A stretch of DNA of 64,000 bases from contig NZ_SGXM01000007.1 in NCBI RefSeq assembly GCF_004217045.1, positions 1 to 64,000 of the forward strand, written 5' to 3'. Made by a program: the position numbers and the translations under genes. Numbering within the stretch: the first letter of the stretch is position 1; the number at the start of each line of letters is the position of its first letter. Shown piece by piece: positions 1 to 8,688 of this stretch. The stretch comes from Cupriavidus agavae (lineage in GTDB: Bacteria; Pseudomonadota; Gammaproteobacteria; Burkholderiales; Burkholderiaceae). A model generated the notes under the pieces. It saw only the letters and a program-made list of their open reading frames with translations, was not told the origin of the DNA and did no database searches.

Positions 1-267
1 CTGCAAACCCTCGCAACCCCCGCCACTGCTGCCTCGCAACCCTTGTCGCTGCTGCGTTTGCAGCGCGGTTTGTGTTGCGAGGGGGCGAATATTAGGCCCG
101 ATCCGGAAGGTTTGCAACACGTATGTCACCGAGCCGTGCTGCGAACCCTCCCACTGGAGATTCAAACCCTTGATTCGAAAGGAAAACAGGGCTTCAAAAT
201 AACTCTCGGAAGTCCCGGGATAACCCCGTGGTTTCCTCGGGTATTCCCTATATTCGCCCTTCCGGAC
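1..267. other. Gene-free left edge with inverted repeats
   Basis: No convincing gene is seen here; open frames crossing it are shadows. It lies just downstream of paaF. It holds several short related repeats: TCGCAACCC occurs at 11-19 and 34-42, CCCTCGCAAC at 8-17 is the inverse of GTTGCGAGGG at 74-83, and CTGCAAAC at 1-8 is the inverse of GTTTGCAG at 56-63. They could fold as a 3' structure of an upstream transcript, but there is no run of T typical of a terminator. Confidence 0.5.
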
Positions 268-1044
268 TCAACGATGCTTGAAATCAGGCGCCCTTTTCTC
301 CACAAAAGCGGCCATGCCTTCCTTCTGGTCCTCGGTGGCGAAGGTGGCATGGAACAGCCGGCGCTCGAAATGGACGCCTTCATTGAGCGTTGTCTCATAG
401 GCCGCGTTGACCGATTCCTTGATCATCATGACCACGGGCAGGGAGTAGCCAGCAATGGTGTCGGCAGCGCCGATGGCTTCGTCCAGCAGCTTTTCGGCCG
501 GGACGATGCGCGAGACCAGGCCGGCGCGCTCGGCCTCGGCGGCGTCCATCATGCGGGCGGTCAGGCACAGGTCCATCGCCTTGGCCTTGGAGACCGCGCG
601 CGGCAGCCGCTGGGTGCCCCCGGCGCCGGGCATGGTGCCGAGCTTGACCTCGGGCTGGCCGAACTTCGCGCTGTCGGCGGCGATGACGATATCGCACATC
701 ATGGCCAGCTCGCAGCCACCGCCCAGCGCGTAGCCAGCCACCGCCGCGATCACGGGCTTGCGGATGCGGCGGATGGTTTCCCAGTTGCGGGTGATGTAGT
801 CGCCCTTGTAGACATCCATATAGGAGTACTTCGCCATCATGCCGATGTCGGCGCCGGCTGCGAACGCCCGCTCGCTGCCGGTGATGACGATGCAGCCCAC
901 GGCCTCGTCGGCGTCGAAGGCGGTCAGCGCGGTGCCCAGTTCGTCCATGAGGGCGTCGTTGAGCGCGTTCAGCGCCTTGGGGCGATGCAGCGTCACCAGG
1001 CCCACGCGGCCGCGGGTTTCCACCAGGATGTTCTCGTACGGCAT
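268..1044 (-). CDS. paaF: Enoyl-CoA hydratase PaaF (phenylacetate pathway)
   Basis: Crotonase-fold protein of 258 aa, the normal family length. It probably hydrates 2,3-dehydroadipyl-CoA in the lower part of phenylacetyl-CoA degradation; the neighbouring paaG, paaI and paaK support this over a general fatty-acid hydratase. Both hydratase glutamates appear to be present, in [11 protein letters not shown] and in [14 protein letters not shown]. The start was set at the ATG ending at 1044 (protein begins MPYENILV) because AGGAGA lies 5 bases upstream; an in-frame ATG 72 bases further out lacks such a site. It is transcribed away from paaG, with a palindromic operator in the shared intergenic region. 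A general short-chain enoyl-CoA hydratase remains possible. Confidence 0.85.
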   Translation of the reverse strand: MPYENILVETRGRVGLVTLHRPKALNALNDALMDELGTALTAFDADEAVGCIVITGSERAFAAGADIGMMAKYSYMDVYKGDYITRNWETIRRIRKPVIAAVAGYALGGGCELAMMCDIVIAADSAKFGQPEVKLGTMPGAGGTQRLPRAVSKAKAMDLCLTARMMDAAEAERAGLVSRIVPAEKLLDEAIGAADTIAGYSLPVVMMIKESVNAAYETTLNEGVHFERRLFHATFATEDQKEGMAAFVEKRAPDFKHR

Positions 1045-1154
1045 GTCTTCTCCTATGTCAGGGCGTCTTGTTGGCTTGCGGAACCGATACTCCACTGCCA
1101 CCGCGACGCCGGTCAAGGCTTGCGCCGCGCGGCCATCCCCTCTACTATTTGCCG

Positions 1155-1168
1155 ACCGACTGGTCGGT
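1155..1168. promoter_or_regulatory. Putative PaaR (TetR-type) operator
   Basis: ACCGAC-TG-GTCGGT is a perfect 6-bp inverted repeat with a 2-base centre, located between the divergent paaF and paaG. TetR-family PaaR proteins control paa genes in betaproteobacteria through palindromes of this general type. A -10-like TACAAT lies at 1193-1198, about 35 bp before paaG. No paaR gene is in the window, so the assignment is inferred from position and symmetry. Confidence 0.55.
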
Positions 1169-1233
1169 TTATTAAATTGTCGCGGCGCTCTCTACAATGG
1201 CTCACGCGACCCATCCGACCTGGAGAACAAAAT

Positions 1234-2076
1234 ATGGCGCAGGAGACAACCATGCCCCCCAACGCGGCGCAAACCCATCCGCGCGGTACTCTCGATGCCG
1301 GTCCGATCCTGCTGCGCTGGCAGGGCGATGTGGCCGTGATCACGCTGAACCGGCCCGACAAGCTCAACAGTTTCACGCGCGAGATGCACCGGGCGCTGGT
1401 ACGGGCGCTCGACGAGGTGGAAGCAGGCGGCGCGCGGGCGCTGCTGCTGACCGGTGCGGGGCGCGGCTTCTGCGCGGGGCAGGATCTGGCCGATCTCGAC
1501 TTCACGCCCGAAAACGCCACCGATCTCGGCGAACTGATCGACACCTGGTTCAACCCGCTCGTGCGCCGGCTGCAGGCGCTGCCGCTGCCGGTGCTGGCCG
1601 CCGTGAACGGCACCGCTGCCGGGGCTGGCGCCAACCTGGCGCTGGCCTGCGACATCGTGCTGGCGGCACGCTCGGCCAGCTTCATCCAGGCCTTCGTCAA
1701 GATCGGCCTCGTGCCGGATTCCGGGGGTACCTGGCTGCTGCCGAAGCGGCTCGGCATGGCGCGGGCGATGGGGCTGGCGATGACCGGCGACAAGCTTTCG
1801 GCCGAAGACGCCGAGAAGTGGGGCCTGATCTGGGAGGCGATGGACGATCCGCTGCTGCCCGAGCAGGCCATGGCGCTGGCCACGCACCTGGCCGCCCAGC
1901 CCACGCGGGCGCTGGCGGCGATCAAGCAGGCCTTCCACGCCAGCACCACCAACACCCTGGACACCCAGCTCGACCTGGAGCGCGATCTCCAGCGCAACCT
2001 GGGCCGCTCGCACGACTACACCGAGGGCGTGAACGCCTTCCTCGAAAAGCGCGCGCCGCGTTTCACCGGCGCCTGA
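1234..2076 (+). CDS. paaG: PaaG 1,2-epoxyphenylacetyl-CoA isomerase
   Basis: Crotonase-superfamily protein that converts the ring 1,2-epoxide of phenylacetyl-CoA to the oxepin (ring-expansion step of aerobic phenylacetate degradation). It differs from the hydratase paaF at the active site: the first hydratase Glu is missing (GTAAGAGANLALACD) and an Asp is present in VPDSGGTWLLPK, as in PaaG isomerases. Two starts are possible: ATG 1234 with GGAG 8 bases upstream (280 aa), or the in-frame ATG 1252 with a better AGGAG 6 bases upstream (274 aa). It heads a plus-strand run paaG-paaI-paaK with short gaps, probably one operon controlled by the palindrome at 1155. Confidence 0.88.
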   Translation: MAQETTMPPNAAQTHPRGTLDAGPILLRWQGDVAVITLNRPDKLNSFTREMHRALVRALDEVEAGGARALLLTGAGRGFCAGQDLADLDFTPENATDLGELIDTWFNPLVRRLQALPLPVLAAVNGTAAGAGANLALACDIVLAARSASFIQAFVKIGLVPDSGGTWLLPKRLGMARAMGLAMTGDKLSAEDAEKWGLIWEAMDDPLLPEQAMALATHLAAQPTRALAAIKQAFHASTTNTLDTQLDLERDLQRNLGRSHDYTEGVNAFLEKRAPRFTGA

Positions 2077-2117
2077 CCCGAACCAGACCTGTTCCCCGCT
2101 GCGGCAAGGAGTTGCGC

Positions 2118-2576
2118 TTGACCCCCGAATCCCACGGTTCCCAAGATCCCCAGGCCCTGGCCGAGGCCGCCGCCCGTGCCATGTACGAATCAGACGCCTG
2201 CAGCCGCTGGCTGGGCATGTCGGTCGACGAGGTGCGGCCCGGATACGCGCGGCTATCGATGACGGTGCGCCCCGAATTCCTGAACGGCCACGCCATTTGC
2301 CATGGCGGGCTGATGTTCACGCTCGCCGATTCAGCGTTCGCCTTTGCCTGCAACAGCCACAATATCAATACCGTGGCGTCGGGCTGCTCGATCGAGTTCC
2401 TGCGCCCGGTGCACGGCGGCGACGTGCTGACGGCCGAGGCCGAGGAGCAGATCCTGTCCGGCCGGCACGGCGTCTACGACATCAAGGTGACCAACCGTGC
2501 CGGCGAGCCGGTGGCGATGTTCCGCGGCAAGTCGGCCCAGATCAAGGGCCATGTCGTACCGCCGCCCGACGCCTGA
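2118..2576 (+). CDS. paaI: PaaI hotdog-fold acyl-CoA thioesterase
   Basis: Hotdog-fold thioesterase of 152 aa that releases CoA from dead-end aryl-CoA intermediates and protects the phenylacetate pathway from CoA trapping. The conserved block NGHAICHGGLMFTLADSAFA (around residues 55-75), with the HGG turn and catalytic-type Asp, is typical of PaaI. The start is a TTG at 2118 with AAGGAG (2106-2111) six bases upstream; the next in-frame ATG (2181) would delete the N-terminal helix. It sits 41 bp after paaG and 76 bp before paaK. Confidence 0.87.
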   Translation: MTPESHGSQDPQALAEAAARAMYESDACSRWLGMSVDEVRPGYARLSMTVRPEFLNGHAICHGGLMFTLADSAFAFACNSHNINTVASGCSIEFLRPVHGGDVLTAEAEEQILSGRHGVYDIKVTNRAGEPVAMFRGKSAQIKGHVVPPPDA

Positions 2577-2652
2577 CCCCTCGCAGCCTCGCCAGACATC
2601 CGCCCAAGCCCGCGCCAACGTAGCGCACCGATCCCGGAATGTGGAGACATCG

Positions 2653-3957
2653 ATGAGTACCCGCCCCACCGATCTGCCGCTCGAGCCGATCGAGCACGCC
2701 AGCCGGCAGGAGCTGCAGGCGCTGCAGCTGGACCGCCTGAAATGGTCGTTGCGCCATGCCTATGACAACTCGCCCGTCTACCGGCGCAAGTTCGACGAGG
2801 CCGGCGTGCATCCCGACCAGGTGCAGTCTCTGGCCGATCTGGCGCGCTTCCCGTTCACGACCAAGCAGGACCTGCGCGCCAACTACCCGTTCGGGATGTT
2901 CGCCGTGCCCCAGGACCGCGTCGCGCGCATCCACGCGTCGTCGGGCACCACCGGCAAGCCGACGGTGGTGGGCTACACACTGCGCGACATCGACACCTGG
3001 GCCACCGTCATGGCGCGCTCGATCCGGGCTTCGGGGGCGCGGCGCGGCGACAAGGTGCACATCAGCTACGGCTACGGGCTGTTCACGGGCGGGCTGGGCG
3101 CCCACTACGGCGTGGAGAAGGCCGGGCTGACCGCGATCCCGTTCGGCGGCGGCCAGACCGAGCGGCAGGTGCAGCTGATCCAGGATTTCAAGCCCGAGAT
3201 CATCATGGTGACGCCAAGCTACATGCTGGCGATTGCCGACGAACTGGAGCGCCAGGGCATCGACCCGGCCTCCACCTCGCTGCGCATCGGCATCTTCGGC
3301 GCCGAGCCGTGGACGCCCGAGATGCGCACGGCCATCGAGAAGCGCATGAACATCTCGGCCGTCGATATCTACGGGCTGTCCGAGGTCATGGGCCCCGGCG
3401 TGGCCAACGAGTGCGCCGAGACCAAGGATGGCCCCACCATCTGGGAAGACCATTTCTACCCCGAGATCATCGATCCCGACACCGGCGCGGTGCTGCCCGA
3501 CGGCGAGTTCGGCGAGCTGGTCTTCACCTCGCTGACCAAGGAGGCGATGCCCGTGGTGCGCTATCGCACCCGCGACCTGACCCGGCTGCTGCCCGGCACG
3601 GCGCGGGCCGCCTTCCGCCGCATGGAGAAGATCACGGGGCGTACCGACGACATGATGATCGTGCGCGGCGTGAACGTGTTCCCGTCGCAGATCGAGGAAC
3701 TGATCCTCAAGCATGGCGAGTTGGCGCCGCACTACCAGTGCGTGCTGACCAAGGACGGGCCGCTGGACACGCTGACCGTGCGCGTGGAGTGCGCGCATGG
3801 CGCCGATCCATCCGTGGCTGGCCAGGCGCAGTCGCTGCTGGCCCATGACATCAAGGCGTACATCGGCGTGACGGCCGGGATCGAGATCCTGCCCGAGGGC
3901 GGCGTGGAGCGCTCGGTGGGCAAGGCGCGGCGCATCGTCGACAACCGGCCGCGCTAG
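2653..3957 (+). CDS. paaK: Phenylacetate-CoA ligase PaaK
   Basis: AMP-forming adenylate enzyme (434 aa, normal length) that activates phenylacetate to phenylacetyl-CoA, the first step of the pathway. The ATP-binding signature SSGTTGKPTVVGYT, the YGLSEVMGPGVA motif and the C-terminal GRTDDMMIVRGVNVFPSQIE hinge motif are all present. GGAG lies six bases before the ATG. Its stop codon overlaps the end of the convergent norR by 4 bp, so the paa run ends here; the oxygenase genes paaABCDE are not in the window. Confidence 0.93.
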   Translation: MSTRPTDLPLEPIEHASRQELQALQLDRLKWSLRHAYDNSPVYRRKFDEAGVHPDQVQSLADLARFPFTTKQDLRANYPFGMFAVPQDRVARIHASSGTTGKPTVVGYTLRDIDTWATVMARSIRASGARRGDKVHISYGYGLFTGGLGAHYGVEKAGLTAIPFGGGQTERQVQLIQDFKPEIIMVTPSYMLAIADELERQGIDPASTSLRIGIFGAEPWTPEMRTAIEKRMNISAVDIYGLSEVMGPGVANECAETKDGPTIWEDHFYPEIIDPDTGAVLPDGEFGELVFTSLTKEAMPVVRYRTRDLTRLLPGTARAAFRRMEKITGRTDDMMIVRGVNVFPSQIEELILKHGELAPHYQCVLTKDGPLDTLTVRVECAHGADPSVAGQAQSLLAHDIKAYIGVTAGIEILPEGGVERSVGKARRIVDNRPR

Positions 3958-5543
3958 GCGGCCCGCCGGGCGGGGCGCTGGCTCCGGCCGGCGTCTTCGC
4001 GCCGGAAGCCCAGGCGGCGTGCCAGCTTGTGGAGGTTGCTGGCGTCCACGCCCAGTTGCCGGGCGGCGCCAGCCCAATTGCCGCCGTGCGCAGCCAGCGC
4101 CCGTTCGATGCAGGCGCGCTGGCACGCATCCACGGCCTCGCGCAGCGTTGCCGCCAGCATGTCGGCGGCGCCGGGTAGCGGTTGCGGCGCGGGGGCTTCG
4201 CCCGGTACCGGCGCGCCGAGCCCATCGGCGAACAGATCGGCGAACAGGTCGGCATCGAGCGTGGCAATTTCATTGCGGCTGGCGCCCCGGCTGACGAGCT
4301 TCAGCGCGGCGCGGCTGATCACGTGCTCCAGTTCGCGCACATTGCCGGGCCACGGATAGCGCCGCAGCGCCACCTGGGCGGCGGCCGACAGCCGCAGGCT
4401 GCGCAGCCCCAGCCGCGCCCGGTTCAGTTCGAGAAAGTGCCCGGCCAGCAGCAACACGTCGTTGTCGCGCTCGCGCAGCGGCGGGATGGGGACCGGATAG
4501 ACCGACAGCCGGTGATAGAGGTCGGCCCGGAACGAGCCGGCGCGCACGTGCTCGCGCAGGTGCCGGTTGGTGGCGGCGATCACGCGCACATCCACGCGGC
4601 GCGGGCGGTCCGAGCCGAGCCGCTGGATCTCGCCGTTCTGCAGCGTGCGCAGCAGCTTGGCCTGGATGGACAGCGGCAACTCCCCTACCTCATCGAGAAA
4701 CAGCGTGCCGCCGTCGGCGGCCTCGAAGCGGCCCGGGCGCTCGCCCGTGGCGCCCGAGAAGGCGCCGCGCACATGGCCGAACAGTTCGCTCTCGGCCAGC
4801 GATTCGGGCAGCGCGGCGCAGTTCACGTGAATCAGCGGCCGGTTGCGGCGGCGCGACTGGCGGTGCAGCCGGTGCGCGAACAGCTCCTTGCCCACCCCGG
4901 TCTCGCCCAGCAGCAGCACGGGCAGTTCGGAATCGGCCACTACCCGCAACTCGTGCAGCAGATGGGCGATGGCCTCGCTCTGGCCGATGATCTCGCCATC
5001 GTCGCGTACCACCTCGCCCGCCGGCGCGTCGGCGCGGCTCTGGCGCAGCGCGCGGATCTCGGCTTCGAGCCGGGTAATGCGCAGCGCCGCCTCGATGACC
5101 GGCGTCAGCCGCTGCAGCGCCGCCTGCGCGGCCTCGGTGAAGGTGCCAACCTCCAGCGCGTCGAGCGTCAGCACGCCCCACGGCTTGCCTTCCACATGGA
5201 GGCTGACGCCCATGCAGTCATGCACGGGCAGCGGCTCGCCCACGCGTTCGTCGATCAGGCCGTCGTAGGGGTCGGGCAGTGTGCTGTCGTGGTGGAAGCA
5301 GGTAACGCCGCGCCGCGCCACGATGGCGGCCAGGCGCGGGTGCAGCCCGGCAGCAAAGCGTCGGCCCAGCGCATCGCGCACCAGCCCATCGACCGCCACG
5401 GGCCGCAGATGGTCTTCCTCATGCTGCAACAGCGCCACGGCCCCGCAGCGGAACTGCGCCCGCAGGCTGACCACCATCCGCTGCATGCGCACGGCGGGTG
5501 GCAGGTCAGCACAGAGGTCGGCCAGGAGAAGCTCGCCAATCAT
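3954..5543 (-). CDS. norR: NorR, nitric-oxide-responsive sigma-54 activator
   Basis: Enhancer-binding protein of about 529 aa with three parts: an N-terminal GAF domain (senses NO through a non-heme iron in the family), a central AAA+ domain with Walker A GETGVGKE, and a C-terminal Fis-type HTH ([20 protein letters not shown]). The sigma-54 contact loop reads GAFSGA rather than the usual GAFTGA, a conservative change. The start is set at ATG 5543; AAGGGG lies 11 bases upstream. A GTG at 5555 would add four residues but would place the first NorR site inside the gene. It is divergent from norA-norB, its expected targets. Confidence 0.9.
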   Translation of the reverse strand: MIGELLLADLCADLPPAVRMQRMVVSLRAQFRCGAVALLQHEEDHLRPVAVDGLVRDALGRRFAAGLHPRLAAIVARRGVTCFHHDSTLPDPYDGLIDERVGEPLPVHDCMGVSLHVEGKPWGVLTLDALEVGTFTEAAQAALQRLTPVIEAALRITRLEAEIRALRQSRADAPAGEVVRDDGEIIGQSEAIAHLLHELRVVADSELPVLLLGETGVGKELFAHRLHRQSRRRNRPLIHVNCAALPESLAESELFGHVRGAFSGATGERPGRFEAADGGTLFLDEVGELPLSIQAKLLRTLQNGEIQRLGSDRPRRVDVRVIAATNRHLREHVRAGSFRADLYHRLSVYPVPIPPLRERDNDVLLLAGHFLELNRARLGLRSLRLSAAAQVALRRYPWPGNVRELEHVISRAALKLVSRGASRNEIATLDADLFADLFADGLGAPVPGEAPAPQPLPGAADMLAATLREAVDACQRACIERALAAHGGNWAGAARQLGVDASNLHKLARRLGFRREDAGRSQRPARRAA

Positions 5544-5601
5544 GGTTGAAAACACCCCTTAATGGTTGATTTCACCACGCCCGGCGATGGTTCGAACAAC
5601 C
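5544..5601. promoter_or_regulatory. Three NorR binding sites (GGT-N7-ACC)
   Basis: Three matches to the known NorR core GGT-N7-ACC occur at 5544-5556, 5564-5576 and 5589-5601, spaced 20 and 25 bp apart. They lie upstream of a sigma-54-like promoter for norA. Triple enhancer sites of this form are the known arrangement for NorR activation. The first site directly abuts the norR start codon, so it could also allow autoregulation. Confidence 0.8.
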
Positions 5602-5642
5602 CGGCGCGGCAGTAAATCGTTGAATCTTTAGAGATTTCTACT

Positions 5643-5658
5643 CGGCACGAGAATCGCA
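5643..5658 (+). promoter_or_regulatory. Sigma-54 promoter for norA-norB
   Basis: CGGCACGAGAATCGCA has GG (5644-5645) and GC (5656-5657) separated by exactly 10 bases, as in the -24/-12 consensus TGGCAC-N5-TTGC, with two mismatches. It lies 42 bp downstream of the last NorR site and about 37 bp before the norA start, fitting activation by the adjacent norR. Confidence 0.7.
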
Positions 5659-5694
5659 CAGGAGTTGCCTGCCTTTATTGAGAAGGAGCAAATC

Positions 5695-6207
5695 ATGAGC
5701 ACGCAAGACTGGCGCGACGCGCCTGCCGTGGAGCTGATCGCGCACATCCTGTCGCGCTTCCACGACCGGCACCGGGAGCAACTGCCCGAATTGATCCGGC
5801 TGGCGCAACGCGTGGAGACGGTGCACGGCGACCGGCCCGATTGTCCAAATGGCCTGGCCAGCCATCTCGCCGTCATGCAGCAGGAGCTGCTGAGCCATAT
5901 GCAGAAGGAGGAGCAGGTGCTCTTTCCGATGCTCGCGCGCGGCATGGGCGCAATGGCCGCGGCGCCGATCACCGTCATGCGCATGGAGCACGACGACCAT
6001 GGCGCGGCGTTGCAGCGCCTGGCCGAACTGACCGGCGGCCTGACACTGCCGGCCGAAGCCTGCAACACATGGCGCGCGCTTTACGACGGCCTGCAGGCGT
6101 TCTGCGACGACCTGCAGGCCCATATCGAACTGGAGAACGACGTGCTGTTCGAGAACGCCGTCCGGCCAGCCGCCCAGCCGGCCCACCCGGCCCATCCCGG
6201 CCACTGA
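5695..6207 (+). CDS. norA: Hemerythrin-like di-iron protein (NorA/YtfE type)
   Basis: Protein of 170 aa with a hemerythrin-like four-helix pattern: His23, His57, His68/Glu72, His99, His102 and His143/Glu147 are spaced as di-iron ligands. Such proteins next to nitric oxide reductases bind NO or repair iron-sulfur clusters damaged by NO in the cytoplasm. It corresponds to the C-terminal part of YtfE/ScdA/NorA; the usual N-terminal ScdA_N segment is absent. Start ATG has AAGGAG six bases upstream. It is the first gene of the NorR-controlled norA-norB unit, 72 bp before norB. The tail is His/Pro-rich. Confidence 0.8.
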   Translation: MSTQDWRDAPAVELIAHILSRFHDRHREQLPELIRLAQRVETVHGDRPDCPNGLASHLAVMQQELLSHMQKEEQVLFPMLARGMGAMAAAPITVMRMEHDDHGAALQRLAELTGGLTLPAEACNTWRALYDGLQAFCDDLQAHIELENDVLFENAVRPAAQPAHPAHPGH

Positions 6208-6279
6208 ACGCCGCCTGACTCCAGCGCGGCGCTGCCTGCCGCACCCCACTCACCCAATCGCGCGTCCCGCGCACCCATC

Positions 6280-8559
6280 ATGGGCCCCTACAAGAAACTA
6301 TGGTTCACGCTGATCGCCGTGCTGGCGGTCACGTTTTCGTTACTCGGCTACTACGGCGCCGAGGTCTACCGGCAGCAGCCGCCCATCCCCGCCAGGGTGG
6401 CCACGCCCGACGGCGCCACGCTGTTCACCTCCGAAGACATCCTCGACGGCCAGACCGCCTGGCAATCGGTGGGCGGCATGCAGCTTGGCTCGGTCTGGGG
6501 CCACGGCGCCTACCAGGCGCCGGACTGGACCGCCGACTGGCTGCACCGCGAGCTGACCGCCTGGCTCGACCTGGCAGCGCGCGAGGCGTCCGGCAAGGAC
6601 TACGCCGCGCTCGGCGTGGGCGAGCAGGCGGCGCTGCGCGCTCAGCTCAAGGCCGAATATCGCGGCAACCAGGCCGACCCGGACAGCAACGTGCTGACCG
6701 TCTCGCCCCGCCGCGCCAAGGCCATCGCGGTCACGGCCAACTACTACTCGCGCCTGTTCTCCGATGCGCCCGAGCTGCGCGGCAGCCGCGAGAGCTTTGC
6801 GATGAAGGAAAACACGCTGCCCTCGGCCGAGCGCCGCGCCAGCCTGACGCAGTTCTTCTTCTGGACGGCATGGGCCGCCGCCACCGACCGTCCCGGCCAC
6901 ACGGCCACCTACACCAACAACTGGCCGCACGAGCCGCTGATCGACAACCGGCCCACCGCCGAGAACGTGGTCTGGTCAGTGGCCAGCGTGGTGGTGCTGC
7001 TGGCCGGCGTGGGGCTGCTGATCTGGGCCTGGGCGTTCCTGCGCGGCAAGGAGGAGCCGCTGCCGGCGCCGCCGGCGCGCGATCCGCTGACCACGTTCGC
7101 GCTGACACCGTCGCAACGCGCGCTCGGCAAGTACCTGTTCCTGGTGGTGGCGCTGTTCGCCTTCCAGGTGCTGATCGGCGGTTTCACCGCGCACTACACC
7201 GTGGAGGGCCAGAAATTCTACGGCGTCGATGTCTCGCAATGGTTCCCGTACGCACTGACGCGCACCTGGCATATCCAGAGCGCGCTGTTCTGGATTGCCA
7301 CCGGCTTCCTGGCTGCCGGACTGTTCCTGGCCCCGCTGATCAACGGCGGCAAGGACCCGAAGTTCCAGCGGCTCGGCGTAGATGTGCTGTTTTGGGCGCT
7401 TGTGGTCGTGGTGGTCGGATCGTTCGTCGGCAACTACCTGGCCATCGCCCAGAAGATGCCGGCCAACCTGAACTTCTGGCTCGGCCATCAGGGCTATGAA
7501 TATGTGGATCTGGGCCGGCTGTGGCAGATCGGCAAGCTGGCCGGGATCGTGATCTGGCTCGTGCTGATGATGCGCTGCATCGCCCCGGCCCTGCGCTCGC
7601 GCGGCGCCGGCGACAAGAACCTGCTGGCGCTGCTGACCTCGTCGGTGGTCGCCATCGGCCTGTTCTACGGCGCCGGGCTGTTCTACGGCGAGCGCACCAG
7701 CCTGACCGTGATGGAGTACTGGCGCTGGTGGGTGGTCCACCTCTGGGTGGAAGGCTTCTTCGAGGTGTTCGCCACCACCGCGCTGGCGTTCATCTTCTCG
7801 ACGCTCGGGCTGGTCTCGCGCCCGATGGCCACCGCCGCGAGCCTGGCCTCGGCGTCGCTGTTCATGCTCGGCGGCATTCCGGGCACGTTCCATCATCTGT
7901 ACTTCGCCGGCACGACCACGCCGGTGATGGCGATCGGGGCCACGTTTTCGGCACTGGAAGTCATGCCGCTGATCGTGCTCGGGCACGAGGCCTGGGAGAA
8001 CTGGCGCCTGAAGGCCCGCGCGCCGTGGATGGCCAACCTGCGCTGGCCGGTGATGTGCTTCACGGCCGTGGCGTTCTGGAACATGCTCGGGGCCGGCGTG
8101 TTCGGCTTCATGATCAACCCGCCAATCTCGCTGTATTACGTGCAGGGGCTCAACACCACGCCAGTGCACGCCCACGCGGCGCTGTTCGGTGTCTACGGCT
8201 TCCTGGCGCTGGGCTTCACGCTGCTGGTGCTGCGCTACGTGCGGCCGGCGTACGCGCCCGGCGAGCGCATGATGTCGATGGCGTTCTGGGGCCTCAACGG
8301 CGGGCTGGTGCTGATGATCGGCACGAGCCTGCTGCCGGTAGGCATCATCCAGGCGCTGGCCAGCATCAGCGAGGGGCTGTGGTACGCCCGCAGCGAAGCG
8401 TTCGTGCAGCAGCCGCTGCTGCAGACGCTGCGCTGGGTGCGGACCTTCGGCGATGTGGTGTTCCTGGTGGCGGCGCTGATGTTCGCGTGGCAGGTGGTGC
8501 GCGGCGTGGTGTCGCGGGGGCCGAGGGAGGTGGCGGCGGGGCGGCTGGCGCGGCAGTAG
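6280..8559 (+). CDS. norB: Quinol-dependent nitric oxide reductase (qNor)
   Basis: Integral membrane enzyme (759 aa) reducing 2 NO to N2O with quinol electrons. After an N-terminal membrane helix comes a periplasmic domain of about 200 residues, with no CxxCH heme motif, fused to a 12-helix catalytic core; this fusion distinguishes single-subunit qNor from cNor (NorCB). Metal-ligand histidines are visible in RTWHIQSALFW, VVHLWVEGFFEVFATT and TFHHLYFAG, and PVHAHAALFGVYG is conserved. It follows norA and precedes a palindromic repeat that may end the transcript. The Shine-Dalgarno sequence is weak, suggesting coupling to norA. Confidence 0.92.
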   Translation: MGPYKKLWFTLIAVLAVTFSLLGYYGAEVYRQQPPIPARVATPDGATLFTSEDILDGQTAWQSVGGMQLGSVWGHGAYQAPDWTADWLHRELTAWLDLAAREASGKDYAALGVGEQAALRAQLKAEYRGNQADPDSNVLTVSPRRAKAIAVTANYYSRLFSDAPELRGSRESFAMKENTLPSAERRASLTQFFFWTAWAAATDRPGHTATYTNNWPHEPLIDNRPTAENVVWSVASVVVLLAGVGLLIWAWAFLRGKEEPLPAPPARDPLTTFALTPSQRALGKYLFLVVALFAFQVLIGGFTAHYTVEGQKFYGVDVSQWFPYALTRTWHIQSALFWIATGFLAAGLFLAPLINGGKDPKFQRLGVDVLFWALVVVVVGSFVGNYLAIAQKMPANLNFWLGHQGYEYVDLGRLWQIGKLAGIVIWLVLMMRCIAPALRSRGAGDKNLLALLTSSVVAIGLFYGAGLFYGERTSLTVMEYWRWWVVHLWVEGFFEVFATTALAFIFSTLGLVSRPMATAASLASASLFMLGGIPGTFHHLYFAGTTTPVMAIGATFSALEVMPLIVLGHEAWENWRLKARAPWMANLRWPVMCFTAVAFWNMLGAGVFGFMINPPISLYYVQGLNTTPVHAHAALFGVYGFLALGFTLLVLRYVRPAYAPGERMMSMAFWGLNGGLVLMIGTSLLPVGIIQALASISEGLWYARSEAFVQQPLLQTLRWVRTFGDVVFLVAALMFAWQVVRGVVSRGPREVAAGRLARQ

Positions 8560-8564
8560 GTTGT

Positions 8565-8688
8565 CTCCCCTCTCCCGCAAGGCGGGAGAGGGGTCGGGGG
8601 AGAGGGTCAGCGGTTCAAATTGCGGCCAGTCGGCAAGCAGAACCGCCAGCCCTCACCCCCTGCCCCTCTTCCGCATGCGGGAGAGGGG
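8565..8688. repeat. REP-like palindromic repeat pair, copy A
   Basis: Two hairpins in tandem: CCCCTCTCCCGC (8567-8578), loop AAG, and its exact inverse (8582-8593); then CCCCTCTTCCGC (8663-8674), loop AT, and GCGGGAGAGGGG (8677-8688). Related hairpins occur near 17921, 27797, 27895 and 31056. It lies between the converging norB and nirE, and its right part is translated as the nirE C-terminal tail. Confidence 0.85.

Noticed and set aside
43-1233. Long open frame upstream of and continuous with paaG
   Set aside because: It is antisense to paaF and lacks a start signal; only the part from 1234 has crotonase sequence. High GC keeps false frames open.
4182-5549. 455-aa plus-strand frame opposite norR
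   Set aside because: Its product is low-complexity Gln/Arg/His/Ala-rich sequence typical of an antisense shadow, while norR on the other strand has full domains.
6976-8580. 534-aa minus-strand frame opposite norB
   Set aside because: Antisense shadow; norB is a clear qNor over the same stretch.
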